From contig NZ_ALAP01000042.1 in assembly GCF_000280905.1 (NCBI RefSeq), positions 1 through 64,000 of the forward strand: a DNA stretch of 64,000 bases. The letters run 5' to 3'. Both the position numbers and the translations under genes were made by a program. Below, one piece after another: positions 30,101 to 38,206 of the stretch. Each line of letters starts with the position of its first letter. Position 1 is the first letter of the stretch. This stretch comes from Streptomyces sp. AA1529. GTDB lineage: Bacteria > Actinomycetota > Actinomycetes > Streptomycetales > Streptomycetaceae. Below the pieces are notes generated by a model. That model worked only from the letters and a program-made list of their open reading frames with translations. It ran no database searches and was not told where the DNA came from.

Positions 30101-30625
30101 GGTCTCCACCAGCAGCGCGTCGGCGCCACCGGCGATCATGCCCTCCGCGTTCTGCTGGTAGGCGTCGCGCAGGATGGTGTAGGGGGCGTGGCCGAGGGTC
30201 GGCAGTTTGGTGCCCGGGCCCATGGAGCCCAGGACCCAGCGCATCCGCCCGTCTCCGGACTCGAACTCCTCGGCGACGTCGCGGGCGATCCGCACGCCGG
30301 TCTCGGACAGTTCGAAGATGCGTTCGGTGATGTCGTACTCCCCCAGCGCCGCGTGGTTGGCGCCGAAGGTGTTGGTCTCCACGCAGTCCACGCCGGCGGC
30401 GAAGTACTCCTGGTGGACCGCGCGAATGATGTCGGGGCGGGTCACGTTCAAGATCTCGTTGCAGCCCTCGAGCTGTTCGAAATCCTCCAGCGTCGGATCC
30501 TGCGCCTGGATCATCGTCCCCATCGCTCCGTCGGCGACGACCACACGGGAGGCGAGTGCGCTGCGGAGCGCCTCGGCCCGGGTGGGGGACGGAGTTGCGG
30601 ACGTGCGGCTCGGCGACGAGGCCAT
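27104..30625 (-). CDS. metH: Cobalamin-dependent methionine synthase
   Basis: 1173-aa four-module enzyme; it methylates homocysteine using methyl-tetrahydrofolate via B12. The homocysteine domain comes first (VVADGAMGTMIQAQD), with zinc ligands in GLNCATGP and SLVGGCCGTTPEH. The folate (pterin) domain follows: IGERTNANGSKKFREA, then LDSTEIDVIQAGLE. The cobalamin domain has RGDVHDIGKN (the His that ligates cobalt, near 745) and the GMSGLLVKSTVIMKENL motif. The C-terminal activation domain (about 950-1165) carries RRGRRLCLADFF and SLGYGACPNLEDR. All four modules are intact. Upstream I see no cobalamin riboswitch; the first 250 bp to the divergent gylR contain palindromes instead. Confidence 0.97.
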   Translation of the reverse strand: MASSPSRTSATPSPTRAEALRSALASRVVVADGAMGTMIQAQDPTLEDFEQLEGCNEILNVTRPDIIRAVHQEYFAAGVDCVETNTFGANHAALGEYDITERIFELSETGVRIARDVAEEFESGDGRMRWVLGSMGPGTKLPTLGHAPYTILRDAYQQNAEGMIAGGADALLVETTQDLLQTKAAVIGARRGMAAVGADLPLLCSVTVETTGTMLLGSEIAAALAALEPLGIDMIGLNCATGPAEMSEHLRYLAQHSRVPLSCMPNAGLPVLGKDGASYPLTPEELADAHDTFVGDYGLSLVGGCCGTTPEHLRQLVERVRGREPAARTPQPEPAAASLYQAVPFRQDTSYMAIGERTNANGSKKFREAMLEARWDDCVELAREQIREGAHMLDLCVDYVGRDGVADMTELAGRLATASTLPIVLDSTEIDVIQAGLEKLGGRAVINSVNYEDGDGPESRFAKVTKLAAEHGAALIALTIDEEGQARTAEHKVAIAERLIADLTGNYGIHESDILIDVLTFTICTGQEESRKDGINTIEAIRLLKQKHPDVQTVLGLSNISFGLNPAARIVLNSVFLDECVKAGLDSAIVHASKILPIARFDDEQVTTARDLVYDRRSEGYDPLQKLMELFEGATAKSMKAGKAEELAALPLEERLQRRIIDGERNGLEADLDSALEERPALDIVNDTLLAGMKVVGELFGSGQMQLPFVLQSAEVMKAAVAHLEPHMEKSEDDAGKGTIVLATVRGDVHDIGKNLVDIILSNNGYQVVNLGIKQPVSAILDAAAEHRADVIGMSGLLVKSTVIMKENLEELNQRKMSSDFPVILGGAALTRAYVEQDLHEIYEGEVRYAKDAFEGLSLMDALMDVKRGVPGAELPALKQRRVPKRDLDIPEPEENDGSVRSDVAVDNPVPEPPFWGTRVIKGLRQQDYASWLDEGALFKGQWGLKESRKGDGPSYEELVETEGRPRLRGWLERLQTENLLEASAVYGYFPCYSKGDDLILLDEQGNERTRFTFPRQRRGRRLCLADFFRPEESGETDVVGLQVVTVGSRIGEKTAELFAGDAYRDYLELHGLSVQLAEALAEYWHARVRSELGFSGEDPDQMQGMFDLKYRGARFSLGYGACPNLEDRAKIAELLRPERIGVELSEEFQLHPEQSTDAIVLHHPEAKYFNAR

Positions 30626-30717
30626 GGAAGAGGCTCCCTGGGTTGCGACGGCTGTCGGCTTTGCGCGCCGGTGAGGCAGCGCACCCGGTCAGCGTAGCGG
30701 GCGGACGCAAGAGCGCA

Positions 30718-30733
30718 GGTCGACATTCCGACC
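30718..30733. promoter_or_regulatory. Imperfect GylR-like palindrome near metH
   Basis: GGTCG-N6-CGACC with central ACATTC; it shares GTCGACATT with the GylR boxes but has lost the right half. It lies 93 bp upstream of the metH start. It may be coincidental. Confidence 0.35.
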
Positions 30734-30801
30734 ATCGGACACTCCGGCGCTCGATCCGGGCTCGATCCCGACTACCGTCGCGTCGACATCAAGCGATACC
30801 G

Positions 30802-30825
30802 TTCGACATTGTCGAATTCGACAAT
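30802..30825. promoter_or_regulatory. GylR operator in front of gylR
   Basis: Two overlapping palindromes: TTCGACA-T-TGTCGAA (30802-30816) and the perfect 18-bp ATTGTCGAATTCGACAAT (30808-30825). The same TCGACATTGTCGA core recurs before glpF. It lies 42 bp before the gylR start, which fits autoregulation. Confidence 0.8.
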
Positions 30826-30866
30826 TTGGCATGTGGAATCTCAAGGCAGCAGGTCAGGGAGGACCG

Positions 30867-31631
30867 ATGGCCCGGACCATCCAGTCGCTGGAACGAGCGG
30901 CGGCCGTACTGCGGTTGCTGGCGGGCGGCGAGCGGCGGCTCGGACTCTCCGAGATCGCCTCGGCGCTCGACCTGGCCAAGGGTACGGCGCACGGGCTGCT
31001 GCGCACCCTCCAGCAGGAGGGCTTCGTGGAGCAGGAAGCGGTCACGGGCCGCTACCAGCTCGGGGCCGAGCTGCTGCGTCTGGGCAACAGCTATCTGGAC
31101 GTGCACGAGCTGCGGGCCCGCGCCCTGGTGTGGACGGACGACCTGGCCCGCTCCAGCGGGGAGAGCGTCTATCTGGGCGTGCTCCACCAGCAGGGCGTGC
31201 TCATCGTGCACCACGTCTTCCGCCCCGACGACAGCCGCCAGGTGCTGGAGGTCGGCGCCATGCAGCCGCTGCACAGCACAGCCCTGGGCAAGGTGCTGTG
31301 CGCGTTCGACCCGGTGGCGCACAGCGAGGCGCTGGACGGGCGGCGCACCGACTTCACGGAGCGCACGGTCACCGGCGGGGACCGGTTCGAGACGCTGCTG
31401 GATACCGTCCGGGCGCGCGGCTGGGCGGCGGACGTGGAGGAGACCTGGGACGGCCTCGCCTCGGTGGCCGCGCCGATCCACGACCGGCGCCGGATGCCGG
31501 TGGGCGCGGTGGGCATCACCGGGGCCGTGGAGCGGGTGTGCGAGGGCGAGGAGCTGCTTCCGCGGCTGGTGGCGGCCGTCCGGGACACGGCGCGGGCGGT
31601 CTCCAGGGACCTGGGGGCGCGGCGGTTCTGA
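30867..31631 (+). CDS. gylR: Glycerol operon regulator GylR (IclR family)
   Basis: 254-aa IclR-type regulator. The winged helix-turn-helix is at residues 5-60 (RAAAVLRLLAGGERRLGLSE, SALDLAKGTAHGLLRTLQQ). The effector domain with GAMQPLHSTALGKVLCAFDP and PIHDRRRMPVGAVGITG follows. The ATG at 30867 after GGGAGG gives the length known for Streptomyces GylR. It lies directly before glpFKD, and its own promoter and the glpF promoter carry the same palindrome. In Streptomyces, GylR represses the glycerol genes and itself until glycerol or glycerol-3-phosphate is present. The symbol rests on length, family and context. Confidence 0.93.
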   Translation: MARTIQSLERAAAVLRLLAGGERRLGLSEIASALDLAKGTAHGLLRTLQQEGFVEQEAVTGRYQLGAELLRLGNSYLDVHELRARALVWTDDLARSSGESVYLGVLHQQGVLIVHHVFRPDDSRQVLEVGAMQPLHSTALGKVLCAFDPVAHSEALDGRRTDFTERTVTGGDRFETLLDTVRARGWAADVEETWDGLASVAAPIHDRRRMPVGAVGITGAVERVCEGEELLPRLVAAVRDTARAVSRDLGARRF

Positions 31632-31821
31632 GCGTTCCGGGCCGGCACCGGCGGGGGCTCCGAAACGGCCCCCTCCGAGCGTCCCGGGGCCTCCCCGGGA
31701 GGGCCCCGGCGCGGCCGTCCCGAGCCGCCGGGAGGGCCGCGCGCACCGTCTGGCCCTCCCGGGGTGCCGCCACCGCTGCGTGGCCGCAGGATGACAGCCA
31801 GGAGTCATCGGTCACAGCCCC

Positions 31822-31876
31822 TTGACGGGACTCTTACGAAGGAGAAAAGTTGCCGTTCGGCGGTCGACATTGTCGA
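31822..31876 (+). promoter_or_regulatory. Putative glpF promoter and GylR operator
   Basis: TTGACG at 31822-31827 is a good -35 candidate, with a weak AAAAGT -10 about 17 bp later. Just downstream lies TCGACA-T-TGTCGA (31864-31876), identical to the gylR operator core. A repressor bound here would block the start region. About 230 bp of GC-rich gap after gylR, with partial hairpins, precedes this site. Confidence 0.7.
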
Positions 31877-31962
31877 ACACCGGACGATCAACAACCGGTC
31901 CGCCCATCCCCCTGGCCTCCGGCCGGGAGGTGCCCCCATGGACAAGGACAAAGGAGTCGCGG

Positions 31963-32727
31963 GTGTCCAGCCTCGACATCTTCACGAGTGAGGTGACCGG
32001 CACGATGGTGCTGATCCTCCTCGGTGGCGGCGTGGTCGCCGCAGTCAATCTCAAGCGCTCGAAGGCGTTCGCGGCCGGCTGGGTCGCCATCGCCTTCGGC
32101 TGGGGCTTCGGGGTGCTCACCGGTGCCTACATCGCCCAGCCGTCCGGCGCCCACCTCAACCCGGCGGTCACCCTGGCGCTCGCCATCAAGGGTGACACCC
32201 CCTGGAGCGACGTCCCGCTCTACATGGGCAGCGAGCTGCTCGGCGCCATCCTGGGCGCCGTACTCGTGTGGGTCGCCTACTACAGCCAGTTCCAGGCCAC
32301 GCTCCGCGAGCCGGACATGGTCGAGATGAAGCACGCGAACCCCGGCCCCGTGCACGGTGTCTTCTTCACCTCCCCCGAGGTGCGCAACGGCCTGCTGAAC
32401 TTCCTCACCGAGGTCATCGCCACCTTCGTGCTGATCTTCGCGATCCTCACCCAGGGCCTGGTCAAGGATGCCGACGGCACCATGGGCCTCGGCAGGATGG
32501 GTGCCTTGATCACCGCGCTGGTCGTCGTCGGTATCGGTCTCTCGCTCGGCGGACCCACGGGCTACGCCATCAACCCGGCCCGTGACCTCGGTCCCCGGCT
32601 GGCCCACGCGGTGCTGCCGCTGCCGAACAAGGGCGGCAGCGACTGGAGCTACGCCTGGGTCCCGGTGGTGGGACCGCTGGCCGGCGCCGCCATCGCCGCG
32701 GGGCTCTACAACCTCGCATGGGCCTAG
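31963..32727 (+). CDS. glpF: Glycerol uptake facilitator
   Basis: 254-aa aquaglyceroporin. Both NPA-type pore motifs are present: [10 protein letters not shown] (first half) and [13 protein letters not shown] (second half), the pattern of glycerol facilitators with Asp after NPAR. Six membrane segments plus two half-helices fit the length. The start is the GTG at 31963, with AAGGAG six bases upstream; an in-frame extension to 31822 lies in the promoter and operator region. An alternative ATG at 31938 is in another frame. It starts the glpF-glpK-glpD operon (gylC in older Streptomyces naming) and lets glycerol enter by facilitated diffusion. Confidence 0.95.
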   Translation: MSSLDIFTSEVTGTMVLILLGGGVVAAVNLKRSKAFAAGWVAIAFGWGFGVLTGAYIAQPSGAHLNPAVTLALAIKGDTPWSDVPLYMGSELLGAILGAVLVWVAYYSQFQATLREPDMVEMKHANPGPVHGVFFTSPEVRNGLLNFLTEVIATFVLIFAILTQGLVKDADGTMGLGRMGALITALVVVGIGLSLGGPTGYAINPARDLGPRLAHAVLPLPNKGGSDWSYAWVPVVGPLAGAAIAAGLYNLAWA

Positions 32728-32779
32728 CGACCCGGCCGACCGCCGAGACCACCCGATGACGCAAGGGAGCACACACACC

Positions 32780-34324
32780 ATGAGCGAGACCCACAGCACC
32801 CACGCCTCCGCGCACGGCGGCGGGCCCTTCATAGCCGCGATCGACCAGGGCACCACCTCCAGCCGCTGCATCGTCTTCGACAAGGACGGCCGCATCGTCG
32901 CGGTCGACCAGAAGGAGCACGAGCAGATCCTGCCCAAGCCGGGCTGGGTCGAGCACGACGCGGCCGAGATCTGGACCAACGTCCAGCAGGTGGTCACCGG
33001 CGCGCTGGAGAAGGCCGGGGTCACCCGGGAGGACGTGCTGGCCCTGGGCATCACCAACCAGCGCGAGACGACCGTCCTGTGGGAGAAGGCGACCGGCCGT
33101 CCGGTGCACAACGCCATCGTCTGGCAGGACACCCGCACCGACGCGCTCTGCAAGGAGCTGGGCCGCAACGTGGGCCAGGACCGGTTCCGCCGCGAGACCG
33201 GGCTGCCGCTGGCGTCCTACTTCGCCGGACCGAAGATCCGCTGGCTGCTGGACAACGTCGACGGGCTGCGCGAGCGCGCCGAGAACGGCGAGATCCTCTT
33301 CGGCACCATGGACTCCTGGGTCATCTGGAACCTCACCGGCGGCCCGGACGGCGGCAAGCACGTCACCGACGTCACCAACGCCTCCCGCACCATGCTGATG
33401 AACCTGCACACCATGGCCTGGGACGAGAAGATCTGCGCGTCCATCGGCATCCCGATGGCGCTGCTGCCCGAGATCCGCTCGTCCTCCGAGGTGTACGGCG
33501 AGGCCACCGGCGAGCTGGCGGGGCTGCCCGTCGCCTCCGCGCTGGGCGACCAGCAGGCGGCGCTGTTCGGCCAGACCTGCTTCGAGCAGGGCGAGGCCAA
33601 GTCGACCTACGGCACCGGCACCTTCCTGCTGATGAACACCGGGCACGAGCCGGTCAACTCCTACAACGGCCTGCTCACCACGGTCGGCTACCGCATCGGT
33701 GACCAGCAGCCGGTCTTCGCGCTGGAGGGCTCCATCGCGGTCACCGGTTCGCTGGTGCAGTGGATGCGCGACCAGATGGGGCTGATCAACAGCGCGGCGG
33801 AGATCGAGACCCTGGCCAGCTCCGTCGAGGACAACGGCGGCGCCTACTTCGTCCCGGCGTTCTCCGGCCTGTTCGCCCCGTACTGGCGCTCGGACGCGCG
33901 CGGTGTCATCGCGGGCCTGACCCGCTACGTCACCAAGGCGCACCTGGCCCGCGCGGTGCTGGAGGCGACGGCCTGGCAGACCCGGGAGATCGTCGACGCG
34001 ATGCAGAAGGACTCGGACGTCGAGCTGGCCGCGCTGAAGGTGGACGGCGGCATGACCGCCAACAACCTGCTGATGCAGACCATCTCGGACGTCCTGGACG
34101 CGCCCGTCGTGCGCCCGATGGTCGCCGAGACCACCTGCCTCGGCGCGGCGTACGCGGCCGGTCTGGCCGTCGGCTTCTGGTCGGGCACCGACGAGCTGCG
34201 GGCCAACTGGAAGCGCGCCGCGGAATGGACCCCCCGCATGGACGCAGAGACGCGTGAGCGGGAATACCGGAACTGGCTCAAGGCCGTGGAGCGGACCATG
34301 GGCTGGATCGAAGAGGAGAACTGA
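32780..34324 (+). CDS. glpK: Glycerol kinase
   Basis: 514-aa FGGY-family kinase that makes glycerol-3-phosphate. It has the N-terminal phosphate loop [16 protein letters not shown], substrate-contact motif [14 protein letters not shown] and VWQDTRT, then the FGGY signature region [13 protein letters not shown] and the adenosine motif [18 protein letters not shown]. Length is typical. I choose the ATG at 32780; an ATG at 32756 adds eight residues. It lies 52 bp after glpF and five bp before glpD, and is probably translated with both. No transmembrane part. Also called gylA. Confidence 0.97.
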   Translation: MSETHSTHASAHGGGPFIAAIDQGTTSSRCIVFDKDGRIVAVDQKEHEQILPKPGWVEHDAAEIWTNVQQVVTGALEKAGVTREDVLALGITNQRETTVLWEKATGRPVHNAIVWQDTRTDALCKELGRNVGQDRFRRETGLPLASYFAGPKIRWLLDNVDGLRERAENGEILFGTMDSWVIWNLTGGPDGGKHVTDVTNASRTMLMNLHTMAWDEKICASIGIPMALLPEIRSSSEVYGEATGELAGLPVASALGDQQAALFGQTCFEQGEAKSTYGTGTFLLMNTGHEPVNSYNGLLTTVGYRIGDQQPVFALEGSIAVTGSLVQWMRDQMGLINSAAEIETLASSVEDNGGAYFVPAFSGLFAPYWRSDARGVIAGLTRYVTKAHLARAVLEATAWQTREIVDAMQKDSDVELAALKVDGGMTANNLLMQTISDVLDAPVVRPMVAETTCLGAAYAAGLAVGFWSGTDELRANWKRAAEWTPRMDAETREREYRNWLKAVERTMGWIEEEN

Positions 34325-34329
34325 GAGCG

Positions 34330-35946
34330 ATGAACACCTCGCAGAGCGTCCCCACCCTCGGGACGCACCCGACTGCCGGCAGCAACCCTGGCCGCGCAGA
34401 GACCAGAGGGCTGCTCGCGAACGCGACGTACGACCTCCTGGTCATCGGCGGCGGCATCCTGGGCACCTCGGTCGCCTGGCATGCGGCGCAGTCGGGACTG
34501 CGGGTGGCCATGGTGGACGCCGGCGACTTCGCCGGCGCCACCTCCTCCGCGTCCTCGAAGCTGGTGCACGGCGGTCTGCGCTACCTGCAGACCGGCGCGG
34601 TCAAGCTCGTCGCGGAGAACCACCACGAGCGCCGGGTGCTGGCCAAGGACGTGGCCCCGCACTTGGTCAACCCGCTCACCTTCTACCTGCCCGTCTACAA
34701 GGGCGGCCCGCACGGCGCCACCAAGCTCGGCGCGGGCGTCTTCGCCTACTCGGCGCTGTCCGCCTTCGGCGACGGCGTCGGCCGGGTGATCTCCCCGGCG
34801 AAGGCCGCCGCCGACAACCCGGCGCTGCGCACCGACAACCTCAAGGCGGTCGCGGTCTACGGCGACCACCAGATGAACGACTCGCGGATGGCCGTGATGA
34901 CCGTCCGCGCGGCCGTGGAGTCGGGCGCCGTGGTCCTCAACCACGCGGAGGTCACCGGGCTGCGCTTCACCCGGGGCCGGGTCACCGGCGCCGAGCTGCG
35001 GGACCGCACCGACGGTGCCGAGTTCGGCGTGGACGCGCGGCTGGTGCTGAACGCGACCGGCCCGTGGGTGGACCACCTCAGGACGATGGAGGACAGCGGC
35101 GCGGCGCCCTCGATCAGGCTGTCCAAGGGCGCGCATCTGGTCCTCAAGCAGAAGTCGCCGTGGGGCGCGGCGATGGCCACGCCCATCGACAAGTACCGCA
35201 TCACCTTCGCGCTGCCGTGGGAGGACCAGCTGCTGCTGGGCACCACGGACGAGGAGTACACCGGGGACCCGGCCGACGTGCGGGCGACCGAGGCCGACAT
35301 CCAGCAGATCCTGGACGAGGCCGCCTTCTCGGTGCGGGACGCCGATCTGGACCGCGATCTGATGACCTACGCCTTCGCCGGGCTGCGGGTGCTGCCCGGC
35401 GGCCCCGGCGGCGTGGAGTCGGCCAAGCGGGAGACCGTCGTCACCGAGGGCCGGGGCGGGATGCTGTCGGTCGCCGGTGGCAAGTGGACCACCTACCGGC
35501 ACATCGGCCGCACGGTGATGGACAAGCTGGAGAAGCTGCCCGGCGGGGCGCTCGCGGCGTCCATGGAGAGCGCGGTGCCGGTCAAGGACCTGGTGCGGCG
35601 GACGCCGCTGCCGGGGATCGCCAACCCGAACGCGGTCGCGCACCGGCTGCTGGCGGACCGGGAGCCGGGCGTGCGGATGGACCCGCTGACCGCCCGTCAG
35701 CTGGCCACGCACTACGGTTCGCTCTCCTTCGACATCGCCCGGCTGGTCAACGAGGACCCGTCGCTGGGCGAGCGCATCCACCCCGACGGGCCGGAGATCT
35801 GGGCCCAGGTCGTCTACGCACGCGACCACGAGTGGGCCGAGACGGTGGACGACGTGGCGCGCCGCCGCACCACCCTGACGATCCGCGGCCTGGACGACGA
35901 GAAGGTCCGCGGCCGGATCGAGGAGCTGCTCGGGCAGCGCGGCTGA
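34330..35946 (+). CDS. glpD: FAD-dependent glycerol-3-phosphate dehydrogenase
   Basis: 538-aa oxidase that transfers electrons from glycerol-3-phosphate to the quinone pool at the membrane face. The dinucleotide motif LLVIGGGILGTSVAWHAA (about residue 36) is followed by the family signature SASSKLVHGGLRYLQ and the C-terminal SVAGGKWTTYRHIGRTVMDK block with a Lys/Trp pair in the active site. The ATG at 34330 follows AGAGGAG. It ends the operon, 21 bp before a strong terminator. Also called gylB. Confidence 0.97.
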   Translation: MNTSQSVPTLGTHPTAGSNPGRAETRGLLANATYDLLVIGGGILGTSVAWHAAQSGLRVAMVDAGDFAGATSSASSKLVHGGLRYLQTGAVKLVAENHHERRVLAKDVAPHLVNPLTFYLPVYKGGPHGATKLGAGVFAYSALSAFGDGVGRVISPAKAAADNPALRTDNLKAVAVYGDHQMNDSRMAVMTVRAAVESGAVVLNHAEVTGLRFTRGRVTGAELRDRTDGAEFGVDARLVLNATGPWVDHLRTMEDSGAAPSIRLSKGAHLVLKQKSPWGAAMATPIDKYRITFALPWEDQLLLGTTDEEYTGDPADVRATEADIQQILDEAAFSVRDADLDRDLMTYAFAGLRVLPGGPGGVESAKRETVVTEGRGGMLSVAGGKWTTYRHIGRTVMDKLEKLPGGALAASMESAVPVKDLVRRTPLPGIANPNAVAHRLLADREPGVRMDPLTARQLATHYGSLSFDIARLVNEDPSLGERIHPDGPEIWAQVVYARDHEWAETVDDVARRRTTLTIRGLDDEKVRGRIEELLGQRG

Positions 35947-35967
35947 CACCGCGCCGAGCGCACCGCG

Positions 35968-36002
35968 AGGGGGCGTACGCCGTTCGACGGCGTACGCCCC
36001 CT
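35968..36002 (+). terminator. Terminator of the glpFKD operon
   Basis: Perfect 15-bp stem (35968-35982 against 35988-36002) with a 5-nt loop TTCGA and a short T-run after it. One of the strongest hairpins in the window. Confidence 0.88.
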
Positions 36003-36133
36003 TGCCGCTGTCCGGACGCCATTCACCCCCGGGCGCCGTGACGTTGTGCGGATGGGATCACCAGTTCGGCAAGTTGGTAACGAGCGGGTTCCCACCGCCC
36101 GGTCAGGCGGTGCGGCGTGGCACTGTCCTCCGC

Positions 36134-37303
36134 ATGAAAGGCAAGACGAACGCGGGCGGCGGGACACCCGCGGCCGGACCCGTGCGCCGCCGCCTGCGGA
36201 TGCCGGGGCGCACCCGGGCACGGCGGGCCGCGGGGTGGACGGCACTGGCGCTCGTGGTCCTCCTCGTCCTGCCGACCGCCGGCGCGGCGGCGGCACTCCG
36301 CGCCGGCTACGCGGGGGAGGTGTCCGCCGAAGCGCGCTCCCGGGGCCGGGACGCACTGTGGCTGGGCCACGCCTGGCTGGACGGGCGCCGGGACGAGGCC
36401 GACCTCGCGGCGCTCAAGCGGCGGACGGCGGGCACCGGCATCCGCGACCTGTACGTGCACACCGGGCCGCTGTCCCACGACGGCTCGCTGCCGAAGAAGC
36501 GGTACCCGCGTGCGAAATGGCTGCTGAAGGCCGTCGAGCGGGAACTGCCCGGCGTGCGGGTCCAGGCATGGCTCGGGGACCGGCTCGCCTACGGCCCGGA
36601 CGCGGACGGCGGGCTGCGCACGGCCGACCCGGAGACGCGGCGCGCCGTGGTGGCGAGCGCCCGGCAGGTGCTGGCGGCGGGCTTCGACGGGGTGCACTTC
36701 GACCTGGAGCCGCTGCGCTCGGGGGACGCCGGCTATCTGCGGCTGCTGGACCGGCTGCGCCCGGCGGTCCGGGCGCACGACGGGGTGCTGTCGGTCGCCG
36801 CGCACCAGATCGACCCGCTGCCGGGGCTGCACCACGTCTCGGGCGGCGTCTTCGGACACGGAAAGTGGTGGTCGCAGGAGTACTTCGGCGAGGTCGCGCG
36901 GCGGGTGGACCAGATCGCGGTGATGTCCTACGACACGGCGCTGCCCGCCGAGAGCCTGTACGGCGGCTATGTGGCGCAGCAGACGGCACTCGCGCTGGAG
37001 GCGGCGCCCGACCGGGTGGACCTGCTGATGGGGCTGCCCTTCTACCACACGGACGGCATGGGCCATCACGCCGCGGCCGAGACCGCCGCGGCGGCGGTGC
37101 GCGGGGTACGGCTCGGGCTCGGCCGCGAGGACCGCGACCGTGCGCGGTTCGGCGTCGCGCTCTACGTCGACTTCGCGGCGACGGAGCAGGACTGGCGCGC
37201 CTACCGGCGGGGCTGGGGCGCACCGGCGACACCGGCGACACCGGCGACTCCGGCCGGAGCACGGCACACACAGACTTCGGATGCCCAGGGGAGGCAGCGT
37301 TGA
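36134..37303 (+). CDS. Membrane-anchored TIM-barrel (glycoside hydrolase-like) protein
   Basis: 389-aa protein with an Arg-rich N-terminal cytoplasmic stretch and one membrane helix (about residues 32-54), then an extracellular domain. FDGVHFDLEPL (about residue 195) matches the GH18 signature DGxDxDxE except that His replaces the middle acid, leaving the candidate catalytic Glu. Further barrel-like strands include VLSVAAHQIDPLPG, DQIAVMSYDTALP and VDLLMGLPFYHTDGMG, the last resembling the loop of glycosyl hydrolases of chitinase type. The C-terminus is Pro/Ala-rich. It follows glpD after a terminator and overlaps a FadR-type regulator by four bases. It may cut wall or storage polysaccharide; no substrate evidence. 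Confidence 0.75.
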   Translation: MKGKTNAGGGTPAAGPVRRRLRMPGRTRARRAAGWTALALVVLLVLPTAGAAAALRAGYAGEVSAEARSRGRDALWLGHAWLDGRRDEADLAALKRRTAGTGIRDLYVHTGPLSHDGSLPKKRYPRAKWLLKAVERELPGVRVQAWLGDRLAYGPDADGGLRTADPETRRAVVASARQVLAAGFDGVHFDLEPLRSGDAGYLRLLDRLRPAVRAHDGVLSVAAHQIDPLPGLHHVSGGVFGHGKWWSQEYFGEVARRVDQIAVMSYDTALPAESLYGGYVAQQTALALEAAPDRVDLLMGLPFYHTDGMGHHAAAETAAAAVRGVRLGLGREDRDRARFGVALYVDFAATEQDWRAYRRGWGAPATPATPATPAGARHTQTSDAQGRQR

Positions 37304-37992
37304 CCGTCACGGACGAGGCGATCGAGAAGATCAAGGGGATGATCGTCTCAGGGGCGCTGGGCCCCGGCGACCGGCTGCCCAGGGAGAGCGAACTGGCCAC
37401 CGAACTCGGCCTGTCGCGCAACTCGCTGCGGGAGGCGGTCCGCGCGCTGGCGCTGATCCGGGTGCTCGACGTACGCCAGGGCGACGGCACCTATGTGACG
37501 AGCCTGGATCCGCAGGTGCTGCTGACGGCGATGAGCTTCGTGGTCGACTTCCACCGCGACGACACCGTCCTGGAACTCCTGGCCGTGCGCCGCATCCTGG
37601 AGCCGGCGGCCACCGCGCTGGCGGGCACCCGGATCGCGGTGGCCGAGCTGGACGCGCTGGAGTCCGAACTGGACACGCTGGAGTCCGAGCTGGCCGCCCC
37701 GGCTCCGGAACCGTCCGTGGGGCAACTGGTCGCCGCGGACCTGGAGTTCCACCGGCGCATCGCGGCGGCCTCCGGCAACTCCGTACTGGGCTCGCTGCTG
37801 GACGGCCTCGCCGGCCCGCACACCCGGGCCCGGGTCTGGCAGGGGCTGACCCGGCAGGAAGCGGTCGGCCGCACCCTGCACGAGCACCGGCAGATCCTCG
37901 CGGCCCTGCGTACCGGCGACGCGGAGGCGGCGCGCTCCTGGTCGACCGTGCACATCGCGGGCGTCGAGCAGTGGCTGCGCGCGGCACTGTGA
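37300..37992 (+). CDS. GntR/FadR-family transcriptional regulator
   Basis: 230-aa regulator: an N-terminal winged-helix (EKIKGMIVSGALGPGDRL, then SELATELGLSRNSLREAVR) and a C-terminal all-helical FCD domain (about residues 90-225) with the pattern for a metal or acyl ligand (DLEFHRRIAAASGN, LHEHRQILAAL). The start is a TTG at 37300, overlapping the previous stop as TTGA and following GGGGAGG; no ATG is available in the region. The overlap links its translation to the membrane glycosidase-like gene. It may regulate that gene or sugar-acid/fatty-acid metabolism. Confidence 0.85.
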   Translation: MTVTDEAIEKIKGMIVSGALGPGDRLPRESELATELGLSRNSLREAVRALALIRVLDVRQGDGTYVTSLDPQVLLTAMSFVVDFHRDDTVLELLAVRRILEPAATALAGTRIAVAELDALESELDTLESELAAPAPEPSVGQLVAADLEFHRRIAAASGNSVLGSLLDGLAGPHTRARVWQGLTRQEAVGRTLHEHRQILAALRTGDAEAARSWSTVHIAGVEQWLRAAL

Positions 37993-38206
37993 CGCCGGAC
38001 ACCACCGCCTCCCCGGGACGGACGCGACCGCGGGAACTGCCGGTCGGACGGGCCGCGGGTCCGGATCGGGGACGTGCGGGGGCTGCGGGCCGCGTGCGTG
38101 CACGCCGTAGGCTGGGCCTCGCACGAAACGGCCGGCGGCGGTCCGGGGGACGGAGTCCGCAGCGGTATCGCCGGCCGCAGGCGACAGCGAGCTGAGGAGG
38201 CACTGG

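Noticed and set aside
27098..30697. A 1199-codon plus-strand frame over metH
   Set aside because: Mirror of metH codons; no motif or start signal. metH is intact on the other strand.
30626..30800. Cobalamin or SAM/SAH riboswitch upstream of metH
   Set aside because: I looked for the B12 box and for SAH/SAM-type cores on the metH strand and saw none; the gap holds GylR-like palindromes instead.
31938..31991. A 17-codon leader peptide before glpF
   Set aside because: An ATG-started short frame overlaps the glpF start, but it has no ribosome site of its own that is better than that of glpF and no attenuator-type structure.
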